A DNA stretch of 64,000 nt. Origin: Cloacimonetes bacterium UBA6097. GTDB lineage: Bacteria; Cloacimonadota; Cloacimonadia; Cloacimonadales; Cloacimonadaceae. Of the stretch, positions 9,389-18,959 are shown piece by piece. The stretch spans positions 64,832-128,831 of the forward strand of contig DIWV01000004.1 in assembly GCA_002435865.1 (NCBI GenBank). Direction: 5' to 3'. Within the stretch, counting starts at the first letter, position 1. Every line of letters begins with the position of its first letter. Made by a program: the position numbers and the translations under genes. The notes beneath the pieces were generated by a model that was not told the DNA's origin, did no database searches, and worked only from the letters and a program-made list of their open reading frames with translations.

Positions 9389-12300
9389 TTATTTAAGCAG
9401 CAGCATCTTACGCGTCAGGTTTTTTTTTGAAACCTGCAGACGGTAAAAATAGATTCCGCTGCTGACAGGACTGTCATTGTCGTCCCTGCCCTGCCAGACA
9501 AGTTTATGCATACCCTTGTCCAGGCTCCCCTGCAATAATGTTTTAACCTTCTGACCTTTGCTGTTGTATATTTTTAAAGTCACATGACTATCGTATTTTG
9601 GCAGGCTGAAGCTGATGGTTGTCTCGGGATTAAAGGGATTTGGGAAATTAGCTGTAAGCAGGATATCCTGAATAGCTGCAGAGTCTTGATTCCCGACAAA
9701 TCCTGTTGATGCAAAACTCGCCTGACGGCTGAGGCTGCCCCTGTAAAGCGTCCAGGCATTCAGATTACCCAAAGGTTTGCGTAGTTTAACAACCAGAACA
9801 CCGTTGGAATAACCGGAAACCAGTTCATAATTACCATCTCCGTCAAAATCCGTAAGGGTGGCTGGAGTACTGCCGTTAAAGTTCATTGTAAAAGGAAATC
9901 CCTGCACGGGCATACCGTCATGATTGTATATGTAAACATAGTTCAGGTGGCTTTGCAGGATGATTTCATATTGGTTATCGCCGTCTATATCTGCAGCCAG
10001 AGGAGGACAGGAAAAAAATGCGCCGGTGTTAACAGGGAAACCGCTGATATCGCTGCCGTCCTGCCTGCAAACATACAACATTCCGTTGCTGTTAACAAAT
10101 ACAATATCGATAATTCCGTCGCGTTCAATATCGATGGGGATTGCTCCGCCTGCCATATCACCATCAACCTGTCTGGTTGTAAGGATAGTGCCGGTTGGTG
10201 ATATAACATACATATTATTATGGGTGCCGGCTACAATGTTATTGTTATCCAATACTATGGGTGAGCCCGTTACTATCCCGGTCAGCTGGACAGGGAAACC
10301 TGTTCTGACTGTTCCGTCGGATTCAACCGCCCATAGCTTGCCATCTGATGTACCGGCAATTATTTCTTTGGTACCGTTGCCGTTCAGGTCAGCAACTGCC
10401 AGTTCACAGCTGAAGGAAGCAGTTAATTCAACCGGAAAGCCGGTCAGCAGTTGGTTATCATAATTCAGGGCATAGATTTTTTTGTTATGAGCAGCAGCAA
10501 TTACCTCACTTGCTTCATTGTAATCAATATCAGCAATCACAGGCGTAAACAGGCAGGTGCTGCCTGTGTCGTAATTTATGTAGAAGAAATCTGTTGTGTC
10601 CTTATGCGCCACAGCAAAGATCTTACCTGTTCTGCTGGTGAAAGCGTAAGCATACATCGGAGTATTGATTATCTCATATAAACCTGTTGCAAAACTGCGG
10701 TTGATATTCTCTTCAGATGGAAAATTAAATCCTCCCACTTCCTGGCCTGCCATATCGATAAAATGTCCGTCTCCGTAAACATCAACATAAAGGATTTGGT
10801 TGTCTTCATTGAACTGCAAATCCCCTACAACAGGAGCAGATTTACCAGAATAGAAACAATCCCAGGGGAAATGGCTGTCCAGCAGTGTAATGTTCATTGT
10901 TGCTTTATATTTACGTTCACAAAGTACATCACCAGTACTAACCTGATAGGCAACTAACCTGATTTTGAAGTTATAGGTACCAAAAGCCATGTCATTTGGT
11001 AGCTGGAACTGTATAAATAAAGTGGAATCGATATAAGCACCTGATACTAATTGAGGTACATTTATCTGGGCAATTGTCGTGGTAACTCCCTGTGGTAAAT
11101 CTTCAATATCGACTAAAACATTATATGCAGTATTCCATCCTGGTAGGTTTTGCACCCGGGTATAAAGCCTGATGGTTTCTCCGGGATTCAGGTTGCCGTC
11201 ACCGTCGCCTTCTACATCGTCATAATGATAACTTTCCAGATTTAGACAGGGTAAATCCGGATTGGGAAGTTTAACTTCCGTGGAAGGGTCTCCGAACAGG
11301 ATTGTCTCATAATAGCACCAAAGCATTACGGATGACTGCAGAGCATTATTGACGTTCTGAAGCATAGAATATTCCAGAGCTTTGCCAAGCTTTAGGTGCC
11401 CCTGCTGAAACATACCGATAAAGAACTGCCTGTCATAATACTGGCTGGCTCCGTTGATACTTCCGGGCATATACCACCCGTACCGGGTGTTGCCGATAAA
11501 AGCGTATAATGCTCCTGATGCAGTTAACAGATGTTCTCCGATTGATTCTCCGTCTTCGCTGGTGCGTTGGTCAAAAGCTGCAGGATAACATCCCTGTGAA
11601 TAAAGAAAACCATACTCCGTGTTTTCCAGAGCTTCAATCGTGCTATTGCCCTGCCCCATCAGGTAAACTTCATTAGCATGACCCATGTGGTTCATTATTG
11701 CTGCACCGTCTTTAATTGAATCCCAGACAATCTCTGAAGTATAAGTTCCGTCTCTCTGATAATGAGTTTCCAGATGATAGGTGTTTGGAATATACTGGGC
11801 AACATCATCTTTATAATCTCCGCCCCAGGTTACCGGATTCCAATTCAGGTTTTCACCGAACATAACGGCAATGTTGTTGCTGAAAGTATTGTTATCAACA
11901 TAATTGGTTATTTTATGCAGGATATGCTCAAACTCAGTTTGGGTTTCTGCAGGAAATCTCCCGACTAAGACCTCAGGTAAAAGGTCTGTCTGGTCAGATG
12001 GGTTTTCACCCCATAGGTTATCGCCGTCAGCATTCCATGTGCCGTCCAAACAACCGTAATAAAGATCACAGGGCATCCAGTCATCAGTTGTATCGCCTAC
12101 GTGTCCGTATACCCCTCTGATGGGGATGATTTCATCGTCACCCGCCAGAATAACATATTGCAAGGGAGTAGTTGTACTATTCCAGGTCTGGTAGGCGTCA
12201 ATGATAAAACTGCGCAGTTTGGCGGGATTATCAACTCCGGTATATTCCGAAAGGATGTCTTCAATGGCAAAAATCCCCGTTGAAGTGTTCTGGTTTACTT

Positions 12301-13015
12301 TCCACGCTGCATAATCAGCCATCCAGGGTATTCTGTTCTGAGATGTTATGATGATAAGCTGCTTGGGGTCAGCCGGATTAATGGTGCGGGTCATGGGAGT
12401 ATGCGTTGTAAATTTATTATAGCTTTGGATTTGCTCCGGATTGACTGTGATTTCCCTCAGTGTAGCTCTTGTGTCATTATTAATAACCAGCATTTTGCTC
12501 TGGGATTCCTTAAGCCGTTCATTCTTTTTAGTGGTGACGCTTATATTGACGTTTGCGGCAGAAGTCAGCTGCTTTGTTACGGGATTGTACTTCCAGGGAT
12601 AAACATTCACGATTGCATGTGTATATCCTTTGTATTGCTGGGTTCCCTGATAAGTGAAATCAACTGCTGGATAAAATGCATCCACAGACCAGACAGCAGG
12701 ATTTTTAAGCGTATTATCGGCAACAGGTCTGGATATCGGCTGCGGATTGCGCACAAAATCAAGGTTTATATTATTCCTTACATTCCTTTCGTCCGTCAAA
12801 GTTACATTAATTCCTGTAACTTCTTCCCCCATGGGAATCAACACTTTAACGGGATAGAAAGGCAAAGACGGATTTCCCGGTGTTAGGATTGCAGGCAGGA
12901 CAGCGTCTTGTCCTATGGTTGTTAAATTCCACTGCGGAATTTCGATGTTAACAGACAGGTTGGCTGCCAATATCAATGGCAATATTGTCAGAATCAGAGT
13001 TATCCATTTTTTCAT
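9389..13015 (-). CDS. Secreted C25 (gingipain-like) cysteine peptidase with YPNPF domain
   Basis: 1208 aa. Residues 1-17 form a signal peptide. A propeptide-like beta region follows (to about 205), then a peptidase C25 domain (about 210-600) with the IIITSQNRIPWMADYAAWK opening strand. The likely catalytic dyad is His446 in NHMGHANE and Cys476 in SQGCYPAAF. Residues about 735-1095 contain repeated FG-GAP/PQQ-like blades (VADLNGNGTKEII, AADIDGDNQYEII, LTDFDGDGNYELV), suggesting a beta-propeller. The C-terminus has NFPNPFNPETTISF and ends NLTRKMLLLK. It probably degrades protein outside the cell, which fits an amino-acid-fermenting lifestyle. It begins 15 bp after the manC stop. Family assignment is strong; specificity is not readable. 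Confidence 0.85.
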   Translation of the reverse strand: MKKWITLILTILPLILAANLSVNIEIPQWNLTTIGQDAVLPAILTPGNPSLPFYPVKVLIPMGEEVTGINVTLTDERNVRNNINLDFVRNPQPISRPVADNTLKNPAVWSVDAFYPAVDFTYQGTQQYKGYTHAIVNVYPWKYNPVTKQLTSAANVNISVTTKKNERLKESQSKMLVINNDTRATLREITVNPEQIQSYNKFTTHTPMTRTINPADPKQLIIITSQNRIPWMADYAAWKVNQNTSTGIFAIEDILSEYTGVDNPAKLRSFIIDAYQTWNSTTTPLQYVILAGDDEIIPIRGVYGHVGDTTDDWMPCDLYYGCLDGTWNADGDNLWGENPSDQTDLLPEVLVGRFPAETQTEFEHILHKITNYVDNNTFSNNIAVMFGENLNWNPVTWGGDYKDDVAQYIPNTYHLETHYQRDGTYTSEIVWDSIKDGAAIMNHMGHANEVYLMGQGNSTIEALENTEYGFLYSQGCYPAAFDQRTSEDGESIGEHLLTASGALYAFIGNTRYGWYMPGSINGASQYYDRQFFIGMFQQGHLKLGKALEYSMLQNVNNALQSSVMLWCYYETILFGDPSTEVKLPNPDLPCLNLESYHYDDVEGDGDGNLNPGETIRLYTRVQNLPGWNTAYNVLVDIEDLPQGVTTTIAQINVPQLVSGAYIDSTLFIQFQLPNDMAFGTYNFKIRLVAYQVSTGDVLCERKYKATMNITLLDSHFPWDCFYSGKSAPVVGDLQFNEDNQILYVDVYGDGHFIDMAGQEVGGFNFPSEENINRSFATGLYEIINTPMYAYAFTSRTGKIFAVAHKDTTDFFYINYDTGSTCLFTPVIADIDYNEASEVIAAAHNKKIYALNYDNQLLTGFPVELTASFSCELAVADLNGNGTKEIIAGTSDGKLWAVESDGTVRTGFPVQLTGIVTGSPIVLDNNNIVAGTHNNMYVISPTGTILTTRQVDGDMAGGAIPIDIERDGIIDIVFVNSNGMLYVCRQDGSDISGFPVNTGAFFSCPPLAADIDGDNQYEIILQSHLNYVYIYNHDGMPVQGFPFTMNFNGSTPATLTDFDGDGNYELVSGYSNGVLVVKLRKPLGNLNAWTLYRGSLSRQASFASTGFVGNQDSAAIQDILLTANFPNPFNPETTISFSLPKYDSHVTLKIYNSKGQKVKTLLQGSLDKGMHKLVWQGRDDNDSPVSSGIYFYRLQVSKKNLTRKMLLLK

Positions 13016-13030
13016 AAAGTCTATTTTCCC

Positions 13031-14086
13031 TTATAGTAAATTATCTTGTTTTTCTGCCGTGAGAGTATCAACGACCTTTTTCACATCCTCGCTCCGCTCT
13101 TTGGAGGAAATCAGGATGGCATCGTCGGTTTCTATCACTACCAGGTTATCAACCCCAATCAGGCTGATGAATTTATCTGTTTTAATGTAATTGTTTTTAG
13201 CATCAATGACAAGGTTCTTTTTGCCAATGAAATTACCGTTTTCGTCGGTGGGAGAAATATCAGCCAGAGCTTTCCAGCTTCCCACATCGCTCCAACCGTA
13301 ATCCACAGGTATAACTGCTCTCTTTTCAGCTTTTTCCATTATGCCGATGTCAATCGGAGTGCGTGGCATTTTGACATACACATCTGCAATGCCAGCCTGG
13401 ATATTCTGGTGCTTCCAGATAAAGCGTATTTCTTCCAGCAGGGCAGATATCTGAGGCATATGTTCCTCAAAAGCTTTGTAGATGGTATCAAACTTCCAGT
13501 AAAACATCCCGCTGTTCCAGTAGAAATTGCCTTGTTTCAGGAATCCCGTCGCTGTTTCAATATCCGGTTTTTCCTTGAATTGTTTCACGTGAAATGTGTC
13601 ATCGGAGTATTTTTTCCCGGCTTCAATATAACCGTAACCGGTTGCAGGATATTCAGGTACGATGCCAAAAGTGACCAGGTATCCTTCTGCGGCAGGCTGC
13701 TCTGCCTGTTTCAGGCTCTCCAGAAACTGTCCCGTATCCCTGATTACATGGTCGGCTGGCAGGACTACAATGCTTTCGTCATGGGAAATCCTGTCATAAA
13801 GGTAAGCCAAACTCAAGCCGATACAGGGGGCAGTATTCATGCCAAAAGGCTCGATTATAATGTTTTCCGCCGGTAACTGAGGAAGATGTTCTCTTACAAG
13901 TGCTGCCTGTGACTGAGCTGTGACGATATAGATATACTTATCCTCAACTGCTCCTTGTAAGCGCTCAACCGTAAGTTGAATCATGCTTTTATCCCCGGCA
14001 ATTTTCAGGAATTGCTTGGGTTTGCTCTTTCTGCTCACAGGCCAGAAACGGGTTCCCGTACCGCCTGCCATTATCAAAGCAATCAT
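13031..14086 (-). CDS. manC: Mannose-1-phosphate guanylyltransferase
   Basis: 351 aa, cytoplasmic. It makes GDP-mannose from mannose-1-phosphate and GTP for surface glycans. The N-terminus IMAGGTGTRFWPVSRKSKPK is the pyrophosphorylase signature loop and catalytic-lysine motif. PADHVI, YGYIEAG and FKEKPD are conserved substrate and metal positions. WNSGMFYWK and GWSDVGSW complete the family pattern. The length fits the single-domain guanylyltransferase form without a fused isomerase domain. A parS-like palindrome lies within the coding sequence at 13581-13596. It is followed closely by the C25 peptidase gene and preceded by a 133 bp gap after lolA. Confidence 0.9.
   Translation of the reverse strand: MIALIMAGGTGTRFWPVSRKSKPKQFLKIAGDKSMIQLTVERLQGAVEDKYIYIVTAQSQAALVREHLPQLPAENIIIEPFGMNTAPCIGLSLAYLYDRISHDESIVVLPADHVIRDTGQFLESLKQAEQPAAEGYLVTFGIVPEYPATGYGYIEAGKKYSDDTFHVKQFKEKPDIETATGFLKQGNFYWNSGMFYWKFDTIYKAFEEHMPQISALLEEIRFIWKHQNIQAGIADVYVKMPRTPIDIGIMEKAEKRAVIPVDYGWSDVGSWKALADISPTDENGNFIGKKNLVIDAKNNYIKTDKFISLIGVDNLVVIETDDAILISSKERSEDVKKVVDTLTAEKQDNLL
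13581..13596. promoter_or_regulatory. parS-like ParB-binding palindrome (14/16)
   Basis: TGTTTCACGTGAAATG differs from the widely conserved parS consensus TGTTTCACGTGAAACA only at the last two positions. It lies inside manC, which is common for parS sites. Two further sites are at 20810 and 23107. ParB binding is inferred. Confidence 0.55.
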
Positions 14087-14219
14087 CTTTCCTCCAAAGC
14101 ATTTTTACATCTGAACCTATTCAGTCAAATGTCAAAGACTAATGTAAAATCTATCTATGCAAACTACATTCCCAAAGTTATGATATGTGCTGTTTGCAGT
14201 GATTTATTAAGTTTGATTA

Positions 14220-14843
14220 TTAGCGTTCGTAGACGATTGCATCCTTGGGGACAACCAACTTCCACACTGTTTCGGGAATATATTTATTGACTTTCATTTC
14301 AGTAAAATTCATGGAAACTGTGTTGCCTTGCTTATCTGTATATAAAAAAGAAGTTATCAGCCCGGTTTTGTTTTCAAGGGTAAAACTTATATCTTTGATT
14401 TGACTATCATTATTGAGATTAAGGACTATTGAAGTGTTTGCATCAGTACTTTTCTTAATGCTTCTATTGGATTTATCCCAGTAAAGTTTGATTATCTCCA
14501 CGGGATTGAGTGTCTGTACCGCAGAAACCAGCTCAGACTTGACCACTGCATTGCTGGATTTATCAAACATGGTCATCTTGCCGCCTTTAATCAGCAGAAC
14601 CTGCTCATTGGGCTTGCTGTAACGGATGACAATCTGGTTCTTTTTGTAATAAAACCTACCGGAGGAACTGAGTTTTGTCTTGGTCTGGGCAAAATGATTT
14701 GTCTGGTTGATAACTGCCTGCCAGGAGGTCAGTTCTGCATAGGCTTTTGTCATCTTTTTGTATGTTTCATCCACTTTATCTGCTTGCAGCAAAGCAGTGA
14801 CAAGCAGTAACAACAGTATGAAAAATAATATTTTAGCCTTCAT
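14220..14843 (-). CDS. lolA: Outer-membrane lipoprotein carrier protein LolA
   Basis: 207 aa. The ATG at 14843 was chosen because it opens directly into a signal peptide (MKAKILFFILLLLLVTALLQ); the reading frame continues upstream but inside ftsK. The mature part has the LolA pattern: YKKMTKAYAELTSWQAVINQ, GRFYYKKNQIVIRYSKPNEQ, then VNKYIPETVWKLVVPKDAIV. LolA carries lipoproteins through the periplasm from LolCDE to LolB or the outer membrane. The gene overlaps the ftsK stop by 11 bp, a pairing known in many bacteria. The family is recognised by its overall pattern, because LolA sequences diverge widely. Confidence 0.8.
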   Translation of the reverse strand: MKAKILFFILLLLLVTALLQADKVDETYKKMTKAYAELTSWQAVINQTNHFAQTKTKLSSSGRFYYKKNQIVIRYSKPNEQVLLIKGGKMTMFDKSSNAVVKSELVSAVQTLNPVEIIKLYWDKSNRSIKKSTDANTSIVLNLNNDSQIKDISFTLENKTGLITSFLYTDKQGNTVSMNFTEMKVNKYIPETVWKLVVPKDAIVYER

Positions 14844-17133
14844 TTGATAATCCGTGTTTATGCAAATCTGCCATAGTTGCCAGTACATCCCGCGATTTGC
14901 TTCCCAGATGCGGACCCACAATGTGTGCCTTTTCCAACATATCAATCAGCCTTCCTGCCCTGGCATATCCTATCTTGAAGTGCCTTTGCAGCATGGATAC
15001 AGATGCCATGTTGGCGGAAACGCAAACCTTGGCTGCTTCGGGAAAGAGTTCATCATCATAATCAAGAAAACCCATTTCACTGCGGTCGGGACTTACTATC
15101 CGGATTTCTTCTTTCGGTTTAGGTTGAGAACGAAGATAAGCGCAGACCCGTTCAATTTCATGATCGCTTACAAAAGCTCCATGGATGCGCTCTGCCAGAG
15201 CTTTGCCCGGAGGCATGTAAAGCATATCGCCCTGCCCCAGAAGCCGTTCTGCACCAATCATATCCAGGATAACCCGGGAATCTACCTTGGACGAAACCTG
15301 GAAGGCAATACGGGCAGGGAAATTGGCTTTGATAATACCTGTAATTACTTTGATGGATGGTCTTTGCGTGGCCAGAATCAGATGCATGCCCACTGCACGA
15401 GCCATCTGTGCAAGTCTTGTTATGGGCAGTTCTATGTCTTTGCCTGAGGTCATAATCAGGTCGGCAAATTCATCGATTATAATAATGATATAAGGCATCT
15501 TTTTGAACTCTTCCAATTCCTCGGCTTTTTCATTGAAAGCTATGATATCACGTACTTTAACTTCCTGCAGAAGCTCATACCGGCGTTCCATTTCCTTCAC
15601 CGCCCAGTACATTGTTTCCAAAGCAGTTTCGGAATCTGTAACCACAGAACCTATAAGGTGCGGAAGGTCATTGTAGCCTGCCAATTCCACACGTTTGGGG
15701 TCAATCAGCACCATACGCAGTTCATCTGGCCTGGTACGGAGTAGCAAACTCATGATTATCGTATTGATACACACGCTTTTACCGCTGCCTGTAGCACCTG
15801 CTATAAGCAGATGCGGCATTCTGGTTAAATCAGTCACCACGGGAATACCGGAGATTTCCTTTCCCAAACCGATTGCCAACTTTGATTCCACGTTGTCCAT
15901 TTCGTGAGAAAGCAGGATGTCCCTAAGGTAAATTGTATCTCTTGTTAGGTTGGGTATTTCTATTCCTATCAATCCTTTTCCGGGGATCGGAGCCTGTACC
16001 CGGATGGATTTTGCCTTAATTGCCAGAGCAAGGTCATCTGCCAGTGAGGAAAACTTGCTTACCTTTACACCGGGAGCTGGTCTTAGCTCATATTGGGTAA
16101 TGATGGGACCGATATTAACATTGGTTACTTCTGCTTCAATCCCAAATTCCGCCAGCTTTTCCATGAGGATTTTGCTGGTGGCTTTTATCTGGTTTTCTAT
16201 CTCTTCCCTATCTCTTCTGGAAAGCTTAACGGGGCTTTCCAAAAAATCCGAGATAGAGGGCATAATGTATTCTCTTTCATCATCTTCTTCATCATCTGAA
16301 GGCTGCGGAAAGGCATGCAGTTCCCTGACCTTGGTGGGTAGGACAATGGGTTGTTTTTCCTTTTCTGGCAAAGGAACAGGCGGATTTACTTCCTCTTTCT
16401 TCTGGTTATCATTTAGATGGGCAGTAACATGGTCTGTAATCGAAGGTCCATCCGGATTTTGCAGCGTAAATGGCTGTTCCGAAGGCTTTTCCATTTCCTT
16501 TACTTCTTTCCAGCGCAGATATTTTTCCCACCATTCCAGCATCTTTTGCCTGATTGTTTCATAGCCGAAAACCAGGATAAATCCCAATACTGCAGTGCCG
16601 ATAACTATTATCAGGCCACCAATCCTGCTGAAAATAGCCTTCAGGATATACCAGGCTCCCCAGGGCAGCCAACCGGAGTTAAATGTATGATTAGCATTGG
16701 GAAAGATGGTAACAATCTGGGCGCAGAACATAATGATTATCAGCAGGAAACCCTTGAACCGGGTTTCCAGTTTTTCGGGATAAATAAAACCGTGCATTGA
16801 AACTATCAGCAGGATAGCTAATGATATAAGTGAAAACAACTTACCAAAGAGAAAAATCAGAACAAAGCTGACCATTGCACCGAAAATCCCTATGGGATTA
16901 TCAAACTGGATGGCATTCTGACCAAAAATACCTATGAGGATATTGGGACATTCTTTCAGCTTGCTGATATCCCTGTCCAGGCTTGCACTGCTGCTCAGCA
17001 AAGATAATAATCCAAGAAACGCAACCAGGGCAACAATACCCCAGAGAAGCTTAATTTGCCAAAGAGGTGTGTCTGTGTTAACCTGCTTTTTTTTTGCTTT
17101 GCCGTTTTGCTTTTTCGCTGCCATAATCAACAC
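14833..17133 (-). CDS. ftsK: DNA translocase FtsK/SpoIIIE
   Basis: 766 aa. Residues about 28-190 hold four or so membrane segments (LLWGIVALVAFLGLL, IGIFGAMVSFVLIFLFG and others). A low-complexity acidic linker follows (SDDEEDDERE). The motor begins near 310, with Walker A GATGSGKSV and Walker B YIIIIIDEFADLIM. The RecA-like core continues with HLILATQRPSIKVITGIIKA. The C-terminal winged-helix gamma domain (SVSMLQRHFKIGYARAGRLI) reads KOPS-type DNA polarity signals. FtsK pumps chromosome ends through the septum and activates dimer resolution. It is 12 bp downstream of the YchF-like gene and overlaps lolA, so co-transcription is likely. Highly confident. Confidence 0.95.
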   Translation of the reverse strand: MLIMAAKKQNGKAKKKQVNTDTPLWQIKLLWGIVALVAFLGLLSLLSSSASLDRDISKLKECPNILIGIFGQNAIQFDNPIGIFGAMVSFVLIFLFGKLFSLISLAILLIVSMHGFIYPEKLETRFKGFLLIIIMFCAQIVTIFPNANHTFNSGWLPWGAWYILKAIFSRIGGLIIVIGTAVLGFILVFGYETIRQKMLEWWEKYLRWKEVKEMEKPSEQPFTLQNPDGPSITDHVTAHLNDNQKKEEVNPPVPLPEKEKQPIVLPTKVRELHAFPQPSDDEEDDEREYIMPSISDFLESPVKLSRRDREEIENQIKATSKILMEKLAEFGIEAEVTNVNIGPIITQYELRPAPGVKVSKFSSLADDLALAIKAKSIRVQAPIPGKGLIGIEIPNLTRDTIYLRDILLSHEMDNVESKLAIGLGKEISGIPVVTDLTRMPHLLIAGATGSGKSVCINTIIMSLLLRTRPDELRMVLIDPKRVELAGYNDLPHLIGSVVTDSETALETMYWAVKEMERRYELLQEVKVRDIIAFNEKAEELEEFKKMPYIIIIIDEFADLIMTSGKDIELPITRLAQMARAVGMHLILATQRPSIKVITGIIKANFPARIAFQVSSKVDSRVILDMIGAERLLGQGDMLYMPPGKALAERIHGAFVSDHEIERVCAYLRSQPKPKEEIRIVSPDRSEMGFLDYDDELFPEAAKVCVSANMASVSMLQRHFKIGYARAGRLIDMLEKAHIVGPHLGSKSRDVLATMADLHKHGLSNEG

Positions 17134-17145
17134 CCGGATAATAGT

Positions 17146-18225
17146 TTAAACATTAAAGCGAATGGAAAGTATGTCACCGTCTCTGACGATGTACTCCTTA
17201 CCTTCCAGTTTAAAAAGACCCTTTTCTTTCAGCACTTTTTCTGAGCCGTGCTCAACCAGGTCACCATATTGGAAACATTCGGCCCTGATGAATCCCCGTG
17301 CCAGGTCTGAATGGATTTTACCGGCAGCAGTAACAGCGTTGTCGCCCTTTTCAATGGTCCAGGCGCGCACTTCATCTTCGCCGACTGTGAAGAAATTAAT
17401 GTATCCCATCAGTTCAAAGCACAAATGTGTTAGCCTGTCGCGAACAGATTCCTTGATGCCCATGTCTGCCATGAAATCTGCTGCATCTGCAGCTTCCATG
17501 CGGGAAAGCTCTTCTTCAAACTTGCCTGCAATCGCTGCAGTAAGGTAACCCATTTCCTTTAACTTCACCAGGATTTCATCGACCTGTGAGAAATTATCCT
17601 CTGAGCAGTTTAACAAAGCCAGAACAGGCTTTTGGGTCATAAATTGGAATCCCCTGATTGCCTTTTCTTCATCGGATCCAAGCTCAATCTTCCTGATTGG
17701 CAAACCCTCATGCAGTGATTCTATAACATGGTGCAGAGCTTTTTCTTCCAACTGCAGAGCCGGTGTCTTGATGCCGCGTTTGTAGCTCAATTCAATCTTT
17801 TCCAGCCTTTTTTCAGCAATTACCATATCTATCAGCAGCATTTCATCTTCAAACTTCTGGATGTCTCTGACCGGATCAGACTTTCCGTATAACTCGTCCA
17901 GTTCATCATCGGGAAAGCTTCGGAGTATAATGACAAAACCTTCCATGGTCTTGATTTCAGACAAGAGAGTATTCATGTTTATATCTTCCTTGTGCTCTGT
18001 GAACAAAGCAGGAAAATCATGATATTCCAGATGGGCATAAATAGTCTTTTTTGGTTTATACATTTCACTGAGTTTGGTAACCCTGTCATCAAGCACCATA
18101 ACTACGCCTACATGCGCTTCATGATGTGCCTGGATGTATTTGTCAGTAGCTCCGGTATTGCCCGTCAGGGCATTGTAAATTGTCGTTTTTCCACTTTTGG
18201 GGTAGCCTATCAAACCTATATTCAT
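17146..18225 (-). CDS. Divergent YchF/OBG-family GTPase with TGS domain
   Basis: 359 aa. The N-terminal P-loop is GYPKSGKTT rather than the usual YchF GxPNVGKS. The C-terminal TGS domain is clear (NFFTVGEDEVRAWTI, GFIRAECFQYGDL, LEGKEYIVRDGDILSIRF). A helical insertion lies at residues about 125-195. The G3 motif DxxG is not evident; the matching strand reads LEYHDFPAL. The G4 position reads LLNCSED. YchF proteins bind ATP or GTP and associate with ribosomes. This copy is a derived member and may hydrolyse nucleotide poorly. Its start overlaps the pseudouridine synthase gene by 4 bp. Confidence 0.8.
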   Translation of the reverse strand: MNIGLIGYPKSGKTTIYNALTGNTGATDKYIQAHHEAHVGVVMVLDDRVTKLSEMYKPKKTIYAHLEYHDFPALFTEHKEDINMNTLLSEIKTMEGFVIILRSFPDDELDELYGKSDPVRDIQKFEDEMLLIDMVIAEKRLEKIELSYKRGIKTPALQLEEKALHHVIESLHEGLPIRKIELGSDEEKAIRGFQFMTQKPVLALLNCSEDNFSQVDEILVKLKEMGYLTAAIAGKFEEELSRMEAADAADFMADMGIKESVRDRLTHLCFELMGYINFFTVGEDEVRAWTIEKGDNAVTAAGKIHSDLARGFIRAECFQYGDLVEHGSEKVLKEKGLFKLEGKEYIVRDGDILSIRFNV

Positions 18226-18959
18226 TTTTCACTCCGTTTCTGCTTTAAGCTGTTTAAATATCTTACTTCATTAACTGTGCAGGGTCTCCACATACCGGTC
18301 GGCAGCTTACCCAGTTCCATTGCTCCGATTTGGATACGCTTGAGGTTAAGCACCTTTCTGCCTACGGCTTCCAGCATAAGTCTGATTTGCCTTTTTTTGC
18401 CTTCGCTGATAATGATTTTAAGGTCAATATTTCCCGGTTTGTTTGTTTTAACAAAGACGCCTGCAGGCTTGGTTTTATATCCATCTATTACTACACCGCT
18501 GCGTAAGTCTTCAAGCTGATACTTGGTTACGGGCAAGTCAACCTCTACCCTATAGACTTTTTCCACTTTTTTGGTAGGATGCGTCAAAGCCTGTACAACA
18601 TCTCCATCATTTGTAATCAGTAGCAAGCCTTCTGAATCCATGTCCAGTCTGCCGGCAGAAACACAAGTCCGTGCAAAATCAGGAAGCAGCTTGAACACAG
18701 TTTTGCGGTCAAATTCATCCTGTTTAGTTACTACATAATTCCTGGGCTTGTTTAACAGTAAATATATCTTCTTAACATCTACTTCAATGGGTTTGCCATC
18801 AACCTCAACCTTATCTTTTTTGGGATTTATCTGAGTGCTGAGCTCTGTAATCTTGTCTCCGTTGATGACAACTCTACCGCTGAGAATAAGCTCCTCGACC
18901 TTGCGCCTGGAGCCTAAACCTGCTTCTGCCAGGAATTTGTTCAGACGGGTAGTAATCAC
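18222..18959 (-). CDS. RsuA/RluB-family rRNA pseudouridine synthase
   Basis: 245 aa, cytoplasmic. An S4 RNA-binding domain occupies residues 1-60 (TTRLNKFLAEAGLGSRRKVE). The catalytic domain includes the signature SAGRLDMDSEGLLLITNDG, whose first aspartate is the expected nucleophile. The end contains ISEGKKRQIRLMLEAVG, conserved in this family. These enzymes isomerise specific uridines in 16S or 23S rRNA. Choosing between RluB, RluE, RluF and RsuA is not safe from sequence reading alone. The start overlaps the LptE-like stop and its stop overlaps the YchF-like start, indicating tight translational coupling. Confidence 0.88.
   Translation of the reverse strand: MITTRLNKFLAEAGLGSRRKVEELILSGRVVINGDKITELSTQINPKKDKVEVDGKPIEVDVKKIYLLLNKPRNYVVTKQDEFDRKTVFKLLPDFARTCVSAGRLDMDSEGLLLITNDGDVVQALTHPTKKVEKVYRVEVDLPVTKYQLEDLRSGVVIDGYKTKPAGVFVKTNKPGNIDLKIIISEGKKRQIRLMLEAVGRKVLNLKRIQIGAMELGKLPTGMWRPCTVNEVRYLNSLKQKRSEK

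Noticed and set aside
12401..12886. 161-codon frame antisense to the C25 peptidase gene
   Set aside because: It lies wholly opposite a strong gene, has no recognisable domain, and its codon use mirrors the real gene.
13046..13876. 276-codon frame antisense to manC
   Set aside because: Opposite a well-supported enzyme gene; no motif or signal peptide.
14844..14945. Upstream extension of lolA
   Set aside because: It lies within ftsK and would bury the signal peptide.
15950..16564. 204-codon frame antisense to ftsK
   Set aside because: Serine-rich shadow of the acidic linker on the coding strand; no independent evidence.
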